Below, piece after piece: positions 8,684-17,458 of a stretch of 64,000 nucleotides of DNA; position 1 is the stretch's first letter; every line of letters starts with the position of its first letter. The position numbers were made by a program, and so were the translations under genes. This DNA comes from Vreelandella jeotgali Hwa (GTDB taxonomy: Bacteria; Pseudomonadota; Gammaproteobacteria; Pseudomonadales; Halomonadaceae). The notes under the pieces were generated by a model. It was given only the letters and a program-made list of their open reading frames with translations. It was not told the DNA's origin and made no database searches. The stretch lies in the NCBI RefSeq assembly GCF_000334215.1, contig NZ_AMQY01000011.1, positions 186,001 through 250,000 of the forward strand, read 5' to 3'.

Positions 8684-10092
8684 CAGGCCGGTGATATCAG
8701 AGGAAAGCGCAGTATCCAGCGCAGCCCGCCCAGCGGCGAGACCGCCGCATCCAGATGGCCGTCGTGGGCATGGACGAGGGCGCTGACAATCGAAAGACCC
8801 AGGCCGCTGCCGCCGCTGGAGCGGCTGCGGGAGCCTTCCACGCGGTACAGGCGTTCGGTCAACAGCGCCAGTTCGCGTTCGGGAACGCCGGGAGCGCTGT
8901 CTTCCCAGATCAGCACCGCTTCGTTCTGCTCGCGGTGGAGCGTGACGTTGAGAGTGCCGGGCTCACGGGTATAGGCGCGGGTGTTGTCGAGCAGATTATG
9001 CCACAGCTGGCGCAGTCGCTGGGCATCGCCGTGGATGTTGACATCGTCCTCGATGTCGCTGGTGAGCGTCAGCTCGCTGTCTTCCAGCCACCGCCGGGCA
9101 GTCGCCAGATGGTCGTCCAGGCTGTCGCTCAGATTCAGCGGCGCCAGCTGAATATCCAGGGCGTCGGCGTCGCTCTGGGACAGCAGGCGCAGATCGGACA
9201 CCAGGCGCTCCAGCTGTTCGACTTCCTGCGACAGCGAGCCCAGGTTATCGGCGTTGAGCGGACGAATACCGTCCTGCAGCGCTTCGATCTCGCCGCGCAG
9301 CACGGCCAGCGGCGTACGCAGCTCGTGGGCGGTATCCGACACCCAGCGGGCGCGGGCGTTGCGGTTGGATTCGAGCGTATAGGCCAGCACGTTGAAGTCC
9401 CGGGCCAGCCGGGAAAGCTCGTCGCGGCCGCGGACCGGCAGGCGGATATGGTAGTCGCCCTTGGTCAGACGCAAGGCTCCCGCCGCCAGCGCCCGGGCAC
9501 GCCGACCCAGCCACCAGGACAGCCCGCCCGCCAGCAGCAGCGAGGCAATGCCCAGCGACACCACGATCAGTGAGAGGTTGCTGCGCTGGCGGTCGAGAAA
9601 CCGGCTTTCCATGCGTTTCATGATCTGCTGAGGCGGGCGAAAGCCCAGCGAGCCGATTTCCACTTCGTTGTCCAGCAGCGGCATCCAGTGCCAGCTGTCG
9701 GGCGTATCCTCGGCATGCCGGGGCTCGACCACAAAGTCGTCGTCGGCATCGCGCAGGGCAAAGTCACGGGCCTCGCCGAGCGGCGAAGGGCGGTCTTCAT
9801 CGCCGCGCCCCAGCTCGTGGTAGACAATGGTGGGCCAGCGCAGCGGGTCGTCGGCGAGCCACTGCCAGCTGCGGTGATGCTGCCAGCGCTCGGTCAGGCC
9901 TTCGGCCAGGCGCATGGCGCGGCGCTCCTGCGCCTTGTTCAGGTAGTCCAGAAAGCCGCGGTCAATGCTGTAGGAAACGGCCAGAAACACCGCGCCGGAA
10001 ATCGCCACGTTGACGCTCAGAATAATCGCAAAGAGCTTGAAGCCCAGCCGTGACAGGCGGCGGTAGCGGGCGTGGCGAAAATTGATCCCCAA
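8683..10092 (-). CDS. baeS: sensor histidine kinase, BaeS-like
   Basis: At 469 residues it matches BaeS in length and organisation. It has a first membrane helix (about 18-42), a periplasmic sensor part, a second helix (about 175-197), a HAMP segment, the H-box SDTAHELRTPLAVLRGEIEA with the phospho-acceptor His, an N-box (LWHNLLDN) and a G-box (SGGSGLGLS). The start is a TTG preceded by GAGG at suitable distance; no ATG is available in frame nearby. It is the first gene of a kinase-regulator-effector set transcribed towards the Spy-like gene. The signal is likely envelope damage, as for BaeS; this is inferred from the family. Confidence 0.88.
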   Translation of the reverse strand: MGINFRHARYRRLSRLGFKLFAIILSVNVAISGAVFLAVSYSIDRGFLDYLNKAQERRAMRLAEGLTERWQHHRSWQWLADDPLRWPTIVYHELGRGDEDRPSPLGEARDFALRDADDDFVVEPRHAEDTPDSWHWMPLLDNEVEIGSLGFRPPQQIMKRMESRFLDRQRSNLSLIVVSLGIASLLLAGGLSWWLGRRARALAAGALRLTKGDYHIRLPVRGRDELSRLARDFNVLAYTLESNRNARARWVSDTAHELRTPLAVLRGEIEALQDGIRPLNADNLGSLSQEVEQLERLVSDLRLLSQSDADALDIQLAPLNLSDSLDDHLATARRWLEDSELTLTSDIEDDVNIHGDAQRLRQLWHNLLDNTRAYTREPGTLNVTLHREQNEAVLIWEDSAPGVPERELALLTERLYRVEGSRSRSSGGSGLGLSIVSALVHAHDGHLDAAVSPLGGLRWILRFPLISPA

Positions 10093-10267
10093 TGGATACC
10101 TCAGGATAGTGCCGGCATTTCAGTGCGGTCATGGCGTGCTAGCATGGCCGCGCGTCGCGGTGGTCTCCGGCTGCGGTGTGGCGCACAGCAGAATCATGAT
10201 GCCTGATTATGGTATTGGATACAGCAACCCGGATCATTCAATAATCCTGGCAAAAATAAGGATGTTC

Positions 10268-11614
10268 ATGGTGGATAAAAGAATCATCATCGGCGCCGGG
10301 GGCGCCGTGGTTATCGCCGGTGGGCTGATAGCGCACCACATCGCGGGCAACTCGGCAGAAAAGCAGATCGAGCAAAGCCTCGCCGCGTTGAAGGACGAGC
10401 CCGCGATTGCCGTCAGCGACGTCGAAACGCACAGGGGATGGGGCAAAACCTCGGTGAGCGCGCATCTGGACGCGGTGGAAGTGCCGGGCGTCAGCGGCGA
10501 CCTCGACATGGACGTGGGGTATATGTCGCGCAGCGCCGACGGCACCCTGGCGCTGACCGGCGAGGCGCTCGGCGGCAGCGTCGATTTTACCGCCGGACTG
10601 GGCAGCGGCCGGCAGGACTACAGCTTCCACTCCGACGCGCTGAACGCCGACGACGATGACATGACGCTCGACAATGTCGAAGGCGACGGCTACGTCAATA
10701 TCGAGCGCGAGCACTTTGCGTTCAATATGCAGGCCCGCCATACGCAGCTGCAGAAGAACGGCAACCGCCTGTCGATAGACGGCGCGGCGCTCGAACTCGA
10801 GCATAACCTGGCGGCCGACCAGGGCGAGGGCCGTTCCCACGTCCAAATGGCGGCGGACGGCGCCGAGGTAACCGCGGCGAATCGCGGCGGCACCGCCGAG
10901 GCGCTCAGCCTGGGCCCCGTCGAAGTGCGCAATACCGCTACGCTTGACGGCGATACGCTGTCCTCGCAGCTGTATCTGGTGGCCGAGGATGCCGTCTTCA
11001 TGGGCAGCGAGCCGGGCCGTGCCGAGCTGGACGTCACCGCCAGCCAGCTGGACTACGCCGCCTTCGAGGCGCTAGCCGAGGTGCTGGAGCGCCACCTGGA
11101 CGATGCCGAGAAGAACGCTGCGGTTAACGGCGCCCTGTCGCCGGCGCAGCAGCAGGCGCTAAACCGTGATTTGGGCAGGGTAATGGTCGAGCAGGCGCAT
11201 ACTCTGCTGGCGCACTCCCCCGAACTTCAGCTGGAAACCCTGTCGCTGGATGCCGCGGTGCCTTTTCTGGGTCGTGCCGAGGCGCAGCTGTCGGGGAGCC
11301 TGACGTTTGACGGCGATGATCTCCCGCGCGATGCGACCAACGCGCTGCTGGCCAATATCGACGCCGAAACCCGCCGCCTGGTGGTAGAGAGCCAGGGCCG
11401 GCCGGCCATGAGCCAACAGCAGGCCCTCGCCGAGCTGGCGCCTCGGCTCAGCAGCGAGCTGGCGGTGACTCGGCTGCCCGATGCGATAGTGGCAGAGCTG
11501 CCCCCGGCGCTGGGGTATCTGATGACCCAAAACGACGCGCCGCACGTTTTCGCCTGGCAGGACGGCGAACTGCTGTATAACGGCGAGCCGCTGGCGCAGG
11601 CGCTGCCGCGCTGA
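10268..11614 (+). CDS. DUF945 (YdgA-like) membrane-anchored protein
   Basis: This 448-residue protein begins with a single membrane helix (RIIIGAGGAVVIAGGLIAHH). The rest is a long beta-rich, acidic domain, as in YdgA/YihF-type DUF945 proteins that are anchored to the inner membrane and face the periplasm. Their biochemical role is not established. AAGGA lies 5 bases before the chosen ATG; the frame is open further upstream (to 10082), but that part looks non-coding and overlaps the promoter region of the divergent kinase. It is somewhat shorter than the usual ~500 residues. Its last part contains LPPALGYLMTQNDAPHVFAW, compatible with the family's conserved C-terminus. Confidence 0.7.
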   Translation: MVDKRIIIGAGGAVVIAGGLIAHHIAGNSAEKQIEQSLAALKDEPAIAVSDVETHRGWGKTSVSAHLDAVEVPGVSGDLDMDVGYMSRSADGTLALTGEALGGSVDFTAGLGSGRQDYSFHSDALNADDDDMTLDNVEGDGYVNIEREHFAFNMQARHTQLQKNGNRLSIDGAALELEHNLAADQGEGRSHVQMAADGAEVTAANRGGTAEALSLGPVEVRNTATLDGDTLSSQLYLVAEDAVFMGSEPGRAELDVTASQLDYAAFEALAEVLERHLDDAEKNAAVNGALSPAQQQALNRDLGRVMVEQAHTLLAHSPELQLETLSLDAAVPFLGRAEAQLSGSLTFDGDDLPRDATNALLANIDAETRRLVVESQGRPAMSQQQALAELAPRLSSELAVTRLPDAIVAELPPALGYLMTQNDAPHVFAWQDGELLYNGEPLAQALPR

Positions 11615-11636
11615 TGGCACCGGAGGAACTGCCGTC

Positions 11637-12350
11637 ATGCCCGTAACCCTGTGCGTCCTGTTGCTGGCGCTGGGCGCCGGCGCGGCGATGCCCGCCGGCG
11701 CGCTGTTTGCCTATTTTGACCGACTGCACCCGGCCTGGCTGGGCCGCGAGTGGCGCCACTTCATCGTGGCCTTCGGCGGCGGCGCGCTGGTGTCGGCGAT
11801 TGCTCTGGTGCTGGTGCCCGATGGTACGGCGCGGTTGTCCACGCCGGCGGCCGGTTTGAGCTTTGCCGTCGGCGGCGTGGTGTTCTGCCTGATGGATATC
11901 CAGCTCGGCCGGCTGAAAAGCTCCGCCGGCCAGCTGATTGCGATGCTCGCGGACTTTATTCCCGAGGCCATTGCGCTGGGGGCCGCCTTTGCCGCCGGCG
12001 ACAACACCGGCTTTCTGCTGGCGTTTCTGATCGCGCTGCAAAACCTCCCCGAAGGCTTCAACGCCTTTGAGGAGCTGGACGCTTCGACCCGGCTGGCGCC
12101 GAGCATCATCCTGGCCGCCTTTGCCGCCATGGCGCTGACTGGCCCGGCGGCTGCGCTCGCCGGCTATTACTGGCTGGGGGCGTATCCAAGCATCATGGGG
12201 GCGCTTCTGCTGTTTGCCAGCGGCGGCATTCTGTATCTGGTGTTCGACGATATTGCGCCCCAGGCCAAGCGCGAAACCACCTGGATGCCGGCGCTGGGCG
12301 CAGTTGCGGGTTTTCTGCTCGGGCTTATCGGCAGCATGCTGGCCGCTTAG
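11637..12350 (+). CDS. ZIP-family metal transporter-like protein
   Basis: The product has 237 residues and about seven to eight membrane helices. It contains the two helix motifs typical of ZIP metal transporters: DFIPEAIALGAAF and ALQNLPEGFNAFEE, where His/Asn, Pro, Glu and Gly line the metal path. The first motif has Asp in place of the usual His-Asn, so metal selectivity may differ or the protein may not be a typical zinc importer. The start has GGAGG at a comfortable distance and follows the DUF945 gene by 22 bp, suggesting cotranscription. The stop overlaps the stop of the convergent FUSC gene. Confidence 0.78.
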   Translation: MPVTLCVLLLALGAGAAMPAGALFAYFDRLHPAWLGREWRHFIVAFGGGALVSAIALVLVPDGTARLSTPAAGLSFAVGGVVFCLMDIQLGRLKSSAGQLIAMLADFIPEAIALGAAFAAGDNTGFLLAFLIALQNLPEGFNAFEELDASTRLAPSIILAAFAAMALTGPAAALAGYYWLGAYPSIMGALLLFASGGILYLVFDDIAPQAKRETTWMPALGAVAGFLLGLIGSMLAA

Positions 12351-14419
12351 TCGCGCCGGGGCGCCGGTACCGCAGCGGCGTGGGCGTGGTGCACCTGGCG
12401 GGTGCGGGTGGCCTGGCGCTCGAGCGAGAGCGTCAGGCGTTTGACCAGCCCGGCCAGCAGCGCCTGACGGCGCGGATTGAGCGAAGGTTCATCCTCCGCC
12501 GCGGCAATCAGCGCTGCGCTCGCCGAGTGGATCGACTGCGGCGCATGCCCCCGAGCAGTCGCCGCATAGTCGCTGGCCAGCGCGGTAATGAAAGCGTGCT
12601 GCGCGCGTGCCAGCACGGGATTGTCCAGGCCATCGAGGCGGCGGCGCAGCTGCAGGCAGGCGTAGCCCAGGTCCAGGCCGGTGAGCCCGAGGCTGAACAG
12701 GTGGCGCTGGTCTTCCGGCAGGGTGTCATCGTGGCGCGACAGGTGCAGCAGGCGGTCCGCCATGCGGCCGATAAAGCCGGTCTCGGCATCCTCAACCGGG
12801 TCGCCGGCCAGGCGCCGCAGGTCGCCGGCAATCGAGCGCACCAGGCGCTTGCGCCGCAGCGTGGCGCCAGGCCCGGGAATAAAGCGGAACCCGGTTACCA
12901 CCGCGCTGAGCCCTACCAGTACCGCGAGTGCGCGGTTGATAAAGCTGTCAAAGGAAAAATCCATGCCGTTGCCCGGCATGGTCAGCAGGATATTGCCGAT
13001 GGTAAACGCCAGGCAGTAGCCGAGCAGCCGGGGGTTGGCCGAGCCCAGCAGCCCCAGAAACAGCGGGGTGAGAAAAATCATCGCGAGCATGGGAAAGCCG
13101 CTGGCCTGGGCCAGCAACACATGGCCGAAAATGAACGCGCTGGGAATCGCGGCCAGCATGCCCTTGGCAAACGTCATGCACACCGCGACGGGGTTTTCAC
13201 GGCTGGCAAAAAAGGCCGAAAACAGCGTGCCCAGCAGCATTGCGACCTGGCCGTTGGTCCAGCCGGTAGTCAGCCAGAACGTCGCCAGGCTGGCAAAAAT
13301 GGCGCCGGCGCGCAGGGCGTTGATACCGGCCACCAGATGATCGCGGTGCCACGCCAGCGCCACGCCGCGCAGGGATTTGCCGCTCGGGTGGGTGATGGCA
13401 TCGCGCGCATCCAGCATCACCAGCGCATGGCCCAGCGCCTCGCGCAGCCCCAGCAGGCAGCGCTGTTCCAGCGGTGTCAGCGCGGTATCGGGGTAGTCCA
13501 GCGCCCGGCGACGCAGCGCGTGTAGCGACTGCCGGGCCGGCTGGGTGCCGCTTTGCCCGGCGGCATCCTCGAAGCCGTCGGCAAGCTGTTCGGCCAGCTG
13601 CCTGACGGGCGCGCTGATCTGCTGGTCGTCGTAGTGAAACAGCTGCTGTAGCGCATGCAGTGTTGCCATCAGGCGCAGGGTGTGGCGGGTCAGCACATGG
13701 CTGGCGCGAATGCGCCCGGCGCCTTCGGGGCCCTCGTAGCGCGCGGCCTGGCTGTCGCCTTCCAGCCGGGTCAGCGGCGCCAGGGTGTCGGTGAGCGTGG
13801 CTTCCAGCGCGGCGTTATCGGGGGTATCGCGCAGGCGGTAGGCGGCGTGGGAAAACGCCTGGTTGACCACGCTGTCAGCCTGTTGCCCCAGGTGCGTACT
13901 CACCCGCGACGGCCACAGCAACGCGCTGACCAGGGTGGCGCAGGTAGCCCCCAGCGCCAGCTCGGAAAGCCGCGCCACGGCAATCGAAAAAATTCGCTCC
14001 GGCGCTCCGGCGCCGATCACCACAATCAGCATGGCGGTCACCGCGCCCATGATGCAGCCGTAGGCGGCGTTGTTGCGCAGCAGCGCGCTGCCGTAGGTGC
14101 ACAGCATGATCCATAGCGTCAGGCCGCCCAGCGCGAGGATGGGGGCCTGAGCGAACAGCGCCATCAGGGTAATCCCGGCGATGGCGCCGACCAGCGTGCC
14201 GCTGACCTGGCTCAGGCCTTTTTCCAGCACCATGCCGCTCATCGGTCTTATCTGCAGAAACGCCGCCGAAATCAGCGCCCAGTAGGGGCGCTGCAGATCC
14301 ATCCAGAGGGCAATATACAGCGCCAGCAGCATCGCCAGCGTGGCCTTGAGCGCAAACTTGACCGCCCGGGCGTCGGGGGTCAGATAGGCCTGATACCAGG
14401 GAGACGCGGTGATGGACAT
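12347..14419 (-). CDS. FUSC/AaeB-like aromatic acid efflux membrane protein
   Basis: This large inner-membrane protein of 690 residues contains two blocks of membrane helices (about 20-170 and 360-520), each followed by a cytoplasmic segment. That is the arrangement of the fusaric-acid-resistance/AaeB/YccS family. The start region (RAVKFALKATLAMLLALYIA, then PYWALISAAFLQIRPMSGMV) is very typical. Together with the DUF1656 protein and the HlyD-type protein encoded just upstream (2 bp gap) it forms an AaeXAB-like efflux set, thought to expel aromatic or other weak acids. The ligand is unknown here. Confidence 0.88.
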   Translation of the reverse strand: MSITASPWYQAYLTPDARAVKFALKATLAMLLALYIALWMDLQRPYWALISAAFLQIRPMSGMVLEKGLSQVSGTLVGAIAGITLMALFAQAPILALGGLTLWIMLCTYGSALLRNNAAYGCIMGAVTAMLIVVIGAGAPERIFSIAVARLSELALGATCATLVSALLWPSRVSTHLGQQADSVVNQAFSHAAYRLRDTPDNAALEATLTDTLAPLTRLEGDSQAARYEGPEGAGRIRASHVLTRHTLRLMATLHALQQLFHYDDQQISAPVRQLAEQLADGFEDAAGQSGTQPARQSLHALRRRALDYPDTALTPLEQRCLLGLREALGHALVMLDARDAITHPSGKSLRGVALAWHRDHLVAGINALRAGAIFASLATFWLTTGWTNGQVAMLLGTLFSAFFASRENPVAVCMTFAKGMLAAIPSAFIFGHVLLAQASGFPMLAMIFLTPLFLGLLGSANPRLLGYCLAFTIGNILLTMPGNGMDFSFDSFINRALAVLVGLSAVVTGFRFIPGPGATLRRKRLVRSIAGDLRRLAGDPVEDAETGFIGRMADRLLHLSRHDDTLPEDQRHLFSLGLTGLDLGYACLQLRRRLDGLDNPVLARAQHAFITALASDYAATARGHAPQSIHSASAALIAAAEDEPSLNPRRQALLAGLVKRLTLSLERQATRTRQVHHAHAAAVPAPRRD

Positions 14420-14421
14420 GC

Positions 14422-15282
14422 TCAGGAAGACGGCTCGATGTGCACGGAAGCGGTCATTCCGGCGCTGAGGGTGACCTCATCGGGAATCTCGTCCAGCGCG
14501 ATGTGTACCGGAATGCGCTGTGCCAGCCGGACCCAGCTGAAGGTCGGCTGTACCTTGGGCAGGAGCTGCTCGCTGGGCGCCGTATTGGGATCGGCGATGG
14601 CCCGCCCGATGCTTTCCACATGGCCGGACAGTGCCTCGTCGGCGCCCATCAGGTCGATGCGCGCGCGGTCGCCCACCTCGACCCGGGGAATCTTGGTTTC
14701 TTCAAAGTAGCCGGTCACATACCAGGAATCGGCTTCGACCAGCGCGAGCACCGGCTGGCCGGCGCTGGCGTAGTTGCCCTCGTTGAGTTGCAGGTTGAGA
14801 ACGTGCCCGGCCTCCGGGGCGGTCACGTCGGCGCGCGCCAGATCCAGCTGCGCGCTGGCCAGCGCGCTTTGCGCCTGAGCCAGGGTCGCGGCCGCCACGC
14901 GGCTGTTGATACGCGATGTTTCCCGGCTTTCGGCGCTGATGGCTTCGCGCCCGAGGCGGCTGCGCCGCGAGGCTTCATGGCGTGCCAGCTCCACCTCGGC
15001 CTTGCGCTGCTGGGTTACCGCCTCGGCCTTGTCGGCGGCCGTGCGGTAGCGGGTGGGGTCGATCTGAAACAGCGGCTGGTCCTTTGCCACGCGCTGGTTG
15101 TTGCTGACCTTGAGCGCCGTGACGCGCCCCGAGACGTCGGGGGCCACCGTGATGATATCGGCGCGTACACGGCCGTCGCGGGTCCAGGGCGTATACAGAT
15201 AATAGTGCCACAGCCACCAGCCGGCCGCGGCGGCGAGTGCCACGATGACAAGGGTCAACAGCGTGCGCAGCAGGGTCGACAT
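14422..15282 (-). CDS. HlyD/EmrA-type membrane fusion protein (AaeA-like)
   Basis: This 286-residue periplasmic adaptor has one N-terminal membrane helix (TLVIVALAAAAGWWLWHYYL), then the barrel-sandwich start TRDGRVRADIITVAPDVSG, a coiled coil (about 90-150) and the second half of the lipoyl-like domain (ADVTAPEAGHVLNLQL). This is the organisation of AaeA and EmrA adaptors that couple an inner-membrane pump to an outer-membrane channel. The ATG was chosen because the helix starts right after it and CGGAG lies upstream. It is the middle gene of a three-gene efflux operon. Confidence 0.9.
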   Translation of the reverse strand: MSTLLRTLLTLVIVALAAAAGWWLWHYYLYTPWTRDGRVRADIITVAPDVSGRVTALKVSNNQRVAKDQPLFQIDPTRYRTAADKAEAVTQQRKAEVELARHEASRRSRLGREAISAESRETSRINSRVAAATLAQAQSALASAQLDLARADVTAPEAGHVLNLQLNEGNYASAGQPVLALVEADSWYVTGYFEETKIPRVEVGDRARIDLMGADEALSGHVESIGRAIADPNTAPSEQLLPKVQPTFSWVRLAQRIPVHIALDEIPDEVTLSAGMTASVHIEPSS

Positions 15283-15283
15283 A

Positions 15284-15511
15284 TTAGAAAGCTCCGGTAA
15301 CGGGTGACGACGCGGAAAACACATAGGCCGTCGCCGCGGTGCACAGCACGAACAGCGCGGTATCAAACCAGGCTTCAAACCACGGTCGCCGGCCCTTCTG
15401 CAGGCGATAAAGCAGCGCACGCAGTACCAGGGTTGCGGCCAGGCCTATCAGCACATAGGCAAACAGCGGCGGCAGCAGCAGGCCGCCAATGGCCAGCTCG
15501 TGTAACTCCAT
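15284..15511 (-). CDS. DUF1656 small membrane protein (AaeX-like)
   Basis: A 75-residue protein with two hydrophobic helices (LLLPPLFAYVLIGLAATLVL and an ALFVLCTAATAYVF segment), corresponding to the small DUF1656/AaeX protein that regularly precedes aaeA-like genes. Its stop and the next start are one base apart (TAATATG), which supports translational coupling. It is likely an accessory part of the efflux system; its exact role is not known. Confidence 0.82.
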   Translation of the reverse strand: MELHELAIGGLLLPPLFAYVLIGLAATLVLRALLYRLQKGRRPWFEAWFDTALFVLCTAATAYVFSASSPVTGAF

Positions 15512-15533
15512 GGCGTTGTGCTCCTCCGGTTGC

Positions 15534-16460
15534 CTACAGCGAAAGCAAAAACAGAATCAGCGGCGGCGACAGCAGCGACAGCAGAAAACCGCTGACCACG
15601 GCAATGGGCACGCAATCCACGCCGCCGTGCTGCTGGATCACCGGCAGGGTGAAATCCATCGAGGTGGCGCCGCCGTAACCGATCGCCAGCGCCGCGTGGC
15701 GATGAATGATCAGCGGAATCAGGATAAACGCCAGCAGCTCCCGGGTCAGGTCGTTGAAAAACGCCACGCCGCCCATGAGCGGTCCCAGCTGGTCGCCGAC
15801 CAGAATGGCCGAGAGCGAATACCAGCCGAAGCCCGCCGTCATTGCCAGCCCTTCGTTCCAGTCGAGCGAGAGCAGCGGGGCGACCAGCAGCCCGGCCAGC
15901 AGCGAGCTGCCGGCCAGCGTCAGGGCAATGGCCAGCCCGGTCCGGTTGAGCAGAATCTGCTTGAGCGGCATGCCCGAGTTGCGCAGCTGGCAGCCTATCA
16001 GCGCCAACAGCACGTAGAGCACCCATTCGGCCAGGGTTTCGGCGTGCTGGAACAGCGCCTTGCCCAGCACCGGGCCCAGCAGCAAACCGGCGGTAACGCC
16101 GAATGCCACCACGCCGACGAGGATCAGCGAGTCCTGCATCGCCGCCAGCTTGCTGGTCGGCGCATTCTTCACGCTGGGCGAGCCGCCGGCACGCAGCGCC
16201 AGCCGGCGCGACAGCCACCACAGCGCCACCAGGTTGCAGGCGCTGGTGATCACGAACAGCACCAGGGCGTGGCCGCCCAGCCGCGACAGCTGGCTGGAGA
16301 GGTTTTCCAGCCCGGCCAGGCTAATGCCCATCAACAGCAGAATGACGTACACTGAGCCGTTGACAGCGTGGTTGATATAGCCCTGCAGGCGCGACGACGG
16401 CACGCGGACGAGGTAGCCCACGACCAGCGGCAGTAACACAATGATGAGTCCGGAAAACAT
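15534..16460 (-). CDS. lysO: LysO-like lysine exporter (DUF340)
   Basis: This is a 308-residue inner-membrane protein with about eight helices. The conserved LysO segments are present: MGISLAGLENL near residue 45, GFGWYSLSAILVGDQLGPLMG around 210-230 and GGATSMDFTLPVIQ around 270. Proteins of this family export L-lysine and toxic analogues such as thialysine. The gene lies 22 bp upstream of the DUF1656 gene on the same strand, so it may share the efflux transcript. There is no clear ribosome site before the ATG. A 17-bp tandem repeat array starts 20 bp upstream of the start. Confidence 0.85.
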   Translation of the reverse strand: MFSGLIIVLLPLVVGYLVRVPSSRLQGYINHAVNGSVYVILLLMGISLAGLENLSSQLSRLGGHALVLFVITSACNLVALWWLSRRLALRAGGSPSVKNAPTSKLAAMQDSLILVGVVAFGVTAGLLLGPVLGKALFQHAETLAEWVLYVLLALIGCQLRNSGMPLKQILLNRTGLAIALTLAGSSLLAGLLVAPLLSLDWNEGLAMTAGFGWYSLSAILVGDQLGPLMGGVAFFNDLTRELLAFILIPLIIHRHAALAIGYGGATSMDFTLPVIQQHGGVDCVPIAVVSGFLLSLLSPPLILFLLSL

Positions 16461-16480
16461 GAGGCGTGGGCGTCCCTTCT

Positions 16481-16548
16481 ATCGGCGTAGGTTGGCTATC
16501 AGCGTATGTTGGATATCGGCATGGATTGGCTATCGGCGTACGTTGGCG
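16481..16548. repeat. four 17-bp degenerate tandem repeats
   Basis: Four consecutive 17-base units with the consensus ATCGGCGTANGTTGGCT fill the spacer between the DUF3108 gene and lysO. Units differ at two to five positions each, so the array is old or under weak constraint. Confidence 0.85.
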
Positions 16549-16566
16549 CAGAGCGGGCAGGCCGCC

Positions 16567-16608
16567 TTGGTCATTCAGACTTGGTCATTCAGGCTCAGTC
16601 ATTCAGGC
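16567..16608. repeat. three 14-bp tandem repeats across a stop codon
   Basis: Three 14-base units of the form TTGGTCATTCAGGC lie head to tail. The third (TCAGTCATTCAGGC) contains the stop codon and last codons of the DUF3108 gene, read on the minus strand. The other two are therefore copies of the gene end placed downstream of it. Confidence 0.85.
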
Positions 16609-17275
16609 GGGTCAGGGTGATATGCGTATCGCGCTTGTCGTCTTTCCAGTAGCTGGCATCCACAATCAGCCCGGGGTAGTCGGCATGATAGTTGATATGC
16701 ACCTCGCGGTCGGGCTTCTCGGGGTCCAGCAGTACCACCGGGGTGGTCTCGAAGGTGCCGGCAGGGGCATCTAGCATTGTGTTGCTGTCGGCGTAATAGC
16801 GGAAGTTCTCATCGCGCCCCTTGTGGTCCACGAAGGTCAGGTCGCACGGGTCGCTCTGCGTACAGTCGTCGCGCCCGGCCCGGCGAGCCAGATCGACCAG
16901 CGCGGTCTGGCGGTCCAGGGTGCGGATGTCGGCGTCGGCGAGTTCGTAGCTGTCGCCCACCCCGAACAGCGAGTAGCCGCTGTAATAGTGCAGCGAGTCG
17001 GTGGTTTGGTCGTCCGCCAGGAAGCGGCTGCGTTCCTGGCCCTGGGCGATGGCGATGGAGAAGCGCATGGCGCTTTTCCAGTGGCGGCCTTCATGGCTCA
17101 GGGTGTGGCGCAGCGTGGCGCCGGGCCAGCCGTTGACCTTGAGCCGGTAGCGGGCATCGAATGTCTTGACCGGGCGCAGCGCCGTATCGTCGTCGGCCAG
17201 CGCCGAATTCGCGAGTCCGGTGAGCAGTCCGAGCGCCAGGGCCGCAACGGGCAGGGCGCGTAAAATGAACGGCAT
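16595..17275 (-). CDS. DUF3108 periplasmic protein
   Basis: The 226-residue product has a signal peptide (ALPVAALALGLLTGLANSALA, cleavage before DDDT). A beta-rich domain follows, beginning FDARYRLKVNGWPGATLRHTL, which matches the DUF3108 family of exported proteins of unknown function. Near the end, VHINYHADYPGLIVDASYW is also family-like. GGGAGAA precedes the ATG. The gene stands alone on the minus strand, 134 bp upstream of lysO. Its stop codon lies inside a 14-bp tandem repeat. Confidence 0.78.
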   Translation of the reverse strand: MPFILRALPVAALALGLLTGLANSALADDDTALRPVKTFDARYRLKVNGWPGATLRHTLSHEGRHWKSAMRFSIAIAQGQERSRFLADDQTTDSLHYYSGYSLFGVGDSYELADADIRTLDRQTALVDLARRAGRDDCTQSDPCDLTFVDHKGRDENFRYYADSNTMLDAPAGTFETTPVVLLDPEKPDREVHINYHADYPGLIVDASYWKDDKRDTHITLTRLND

Positions 17276-17394
17276 GGTGCTTCTCCCGTCATGCGTGTCC
17301 GCCGCATTGGGCGGCGACCAGAGTAAAATTGCCCGTAGCGAGCGGCAGCGGCAGAACGCCGCAGCAAAGCCGCCAGTATAGCGGCCGGCACTCT

Positions 17395-17458
17395 AGGCGT
17401 CAGTAGTCGAGGCCGTCAGTAGTCGGAGGCGCCATGAACCCGAGGCGTCAGTAACCGG
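17395..17458. repeat. four ~16-bp degenerate tandem repeats at the ghrA stop
   Basis: Units of 15, 17, 16 and 16 bases starting AGGC(C)GTCAGTA lie head to tail. The last one contains the stop codon of the GhrA-like gene (minus strand), so copies of the gene end extend downstream. The third unit is the most diverged. Confidence 0.75.

Noticed and set aside
12380..13525. Plus-strand frame of 381 codons opposite the FUSC gene
   Set aside because: Antisense shadow of a clear membrane protein gene; low-complexity translation.
16481..16548. Tandem repeats considered as a CRISPR array
   Set aside because: Units of 13-17 bp follow each other without unique spacers and there are no cas genes; the same holds for the other arrays in the window.
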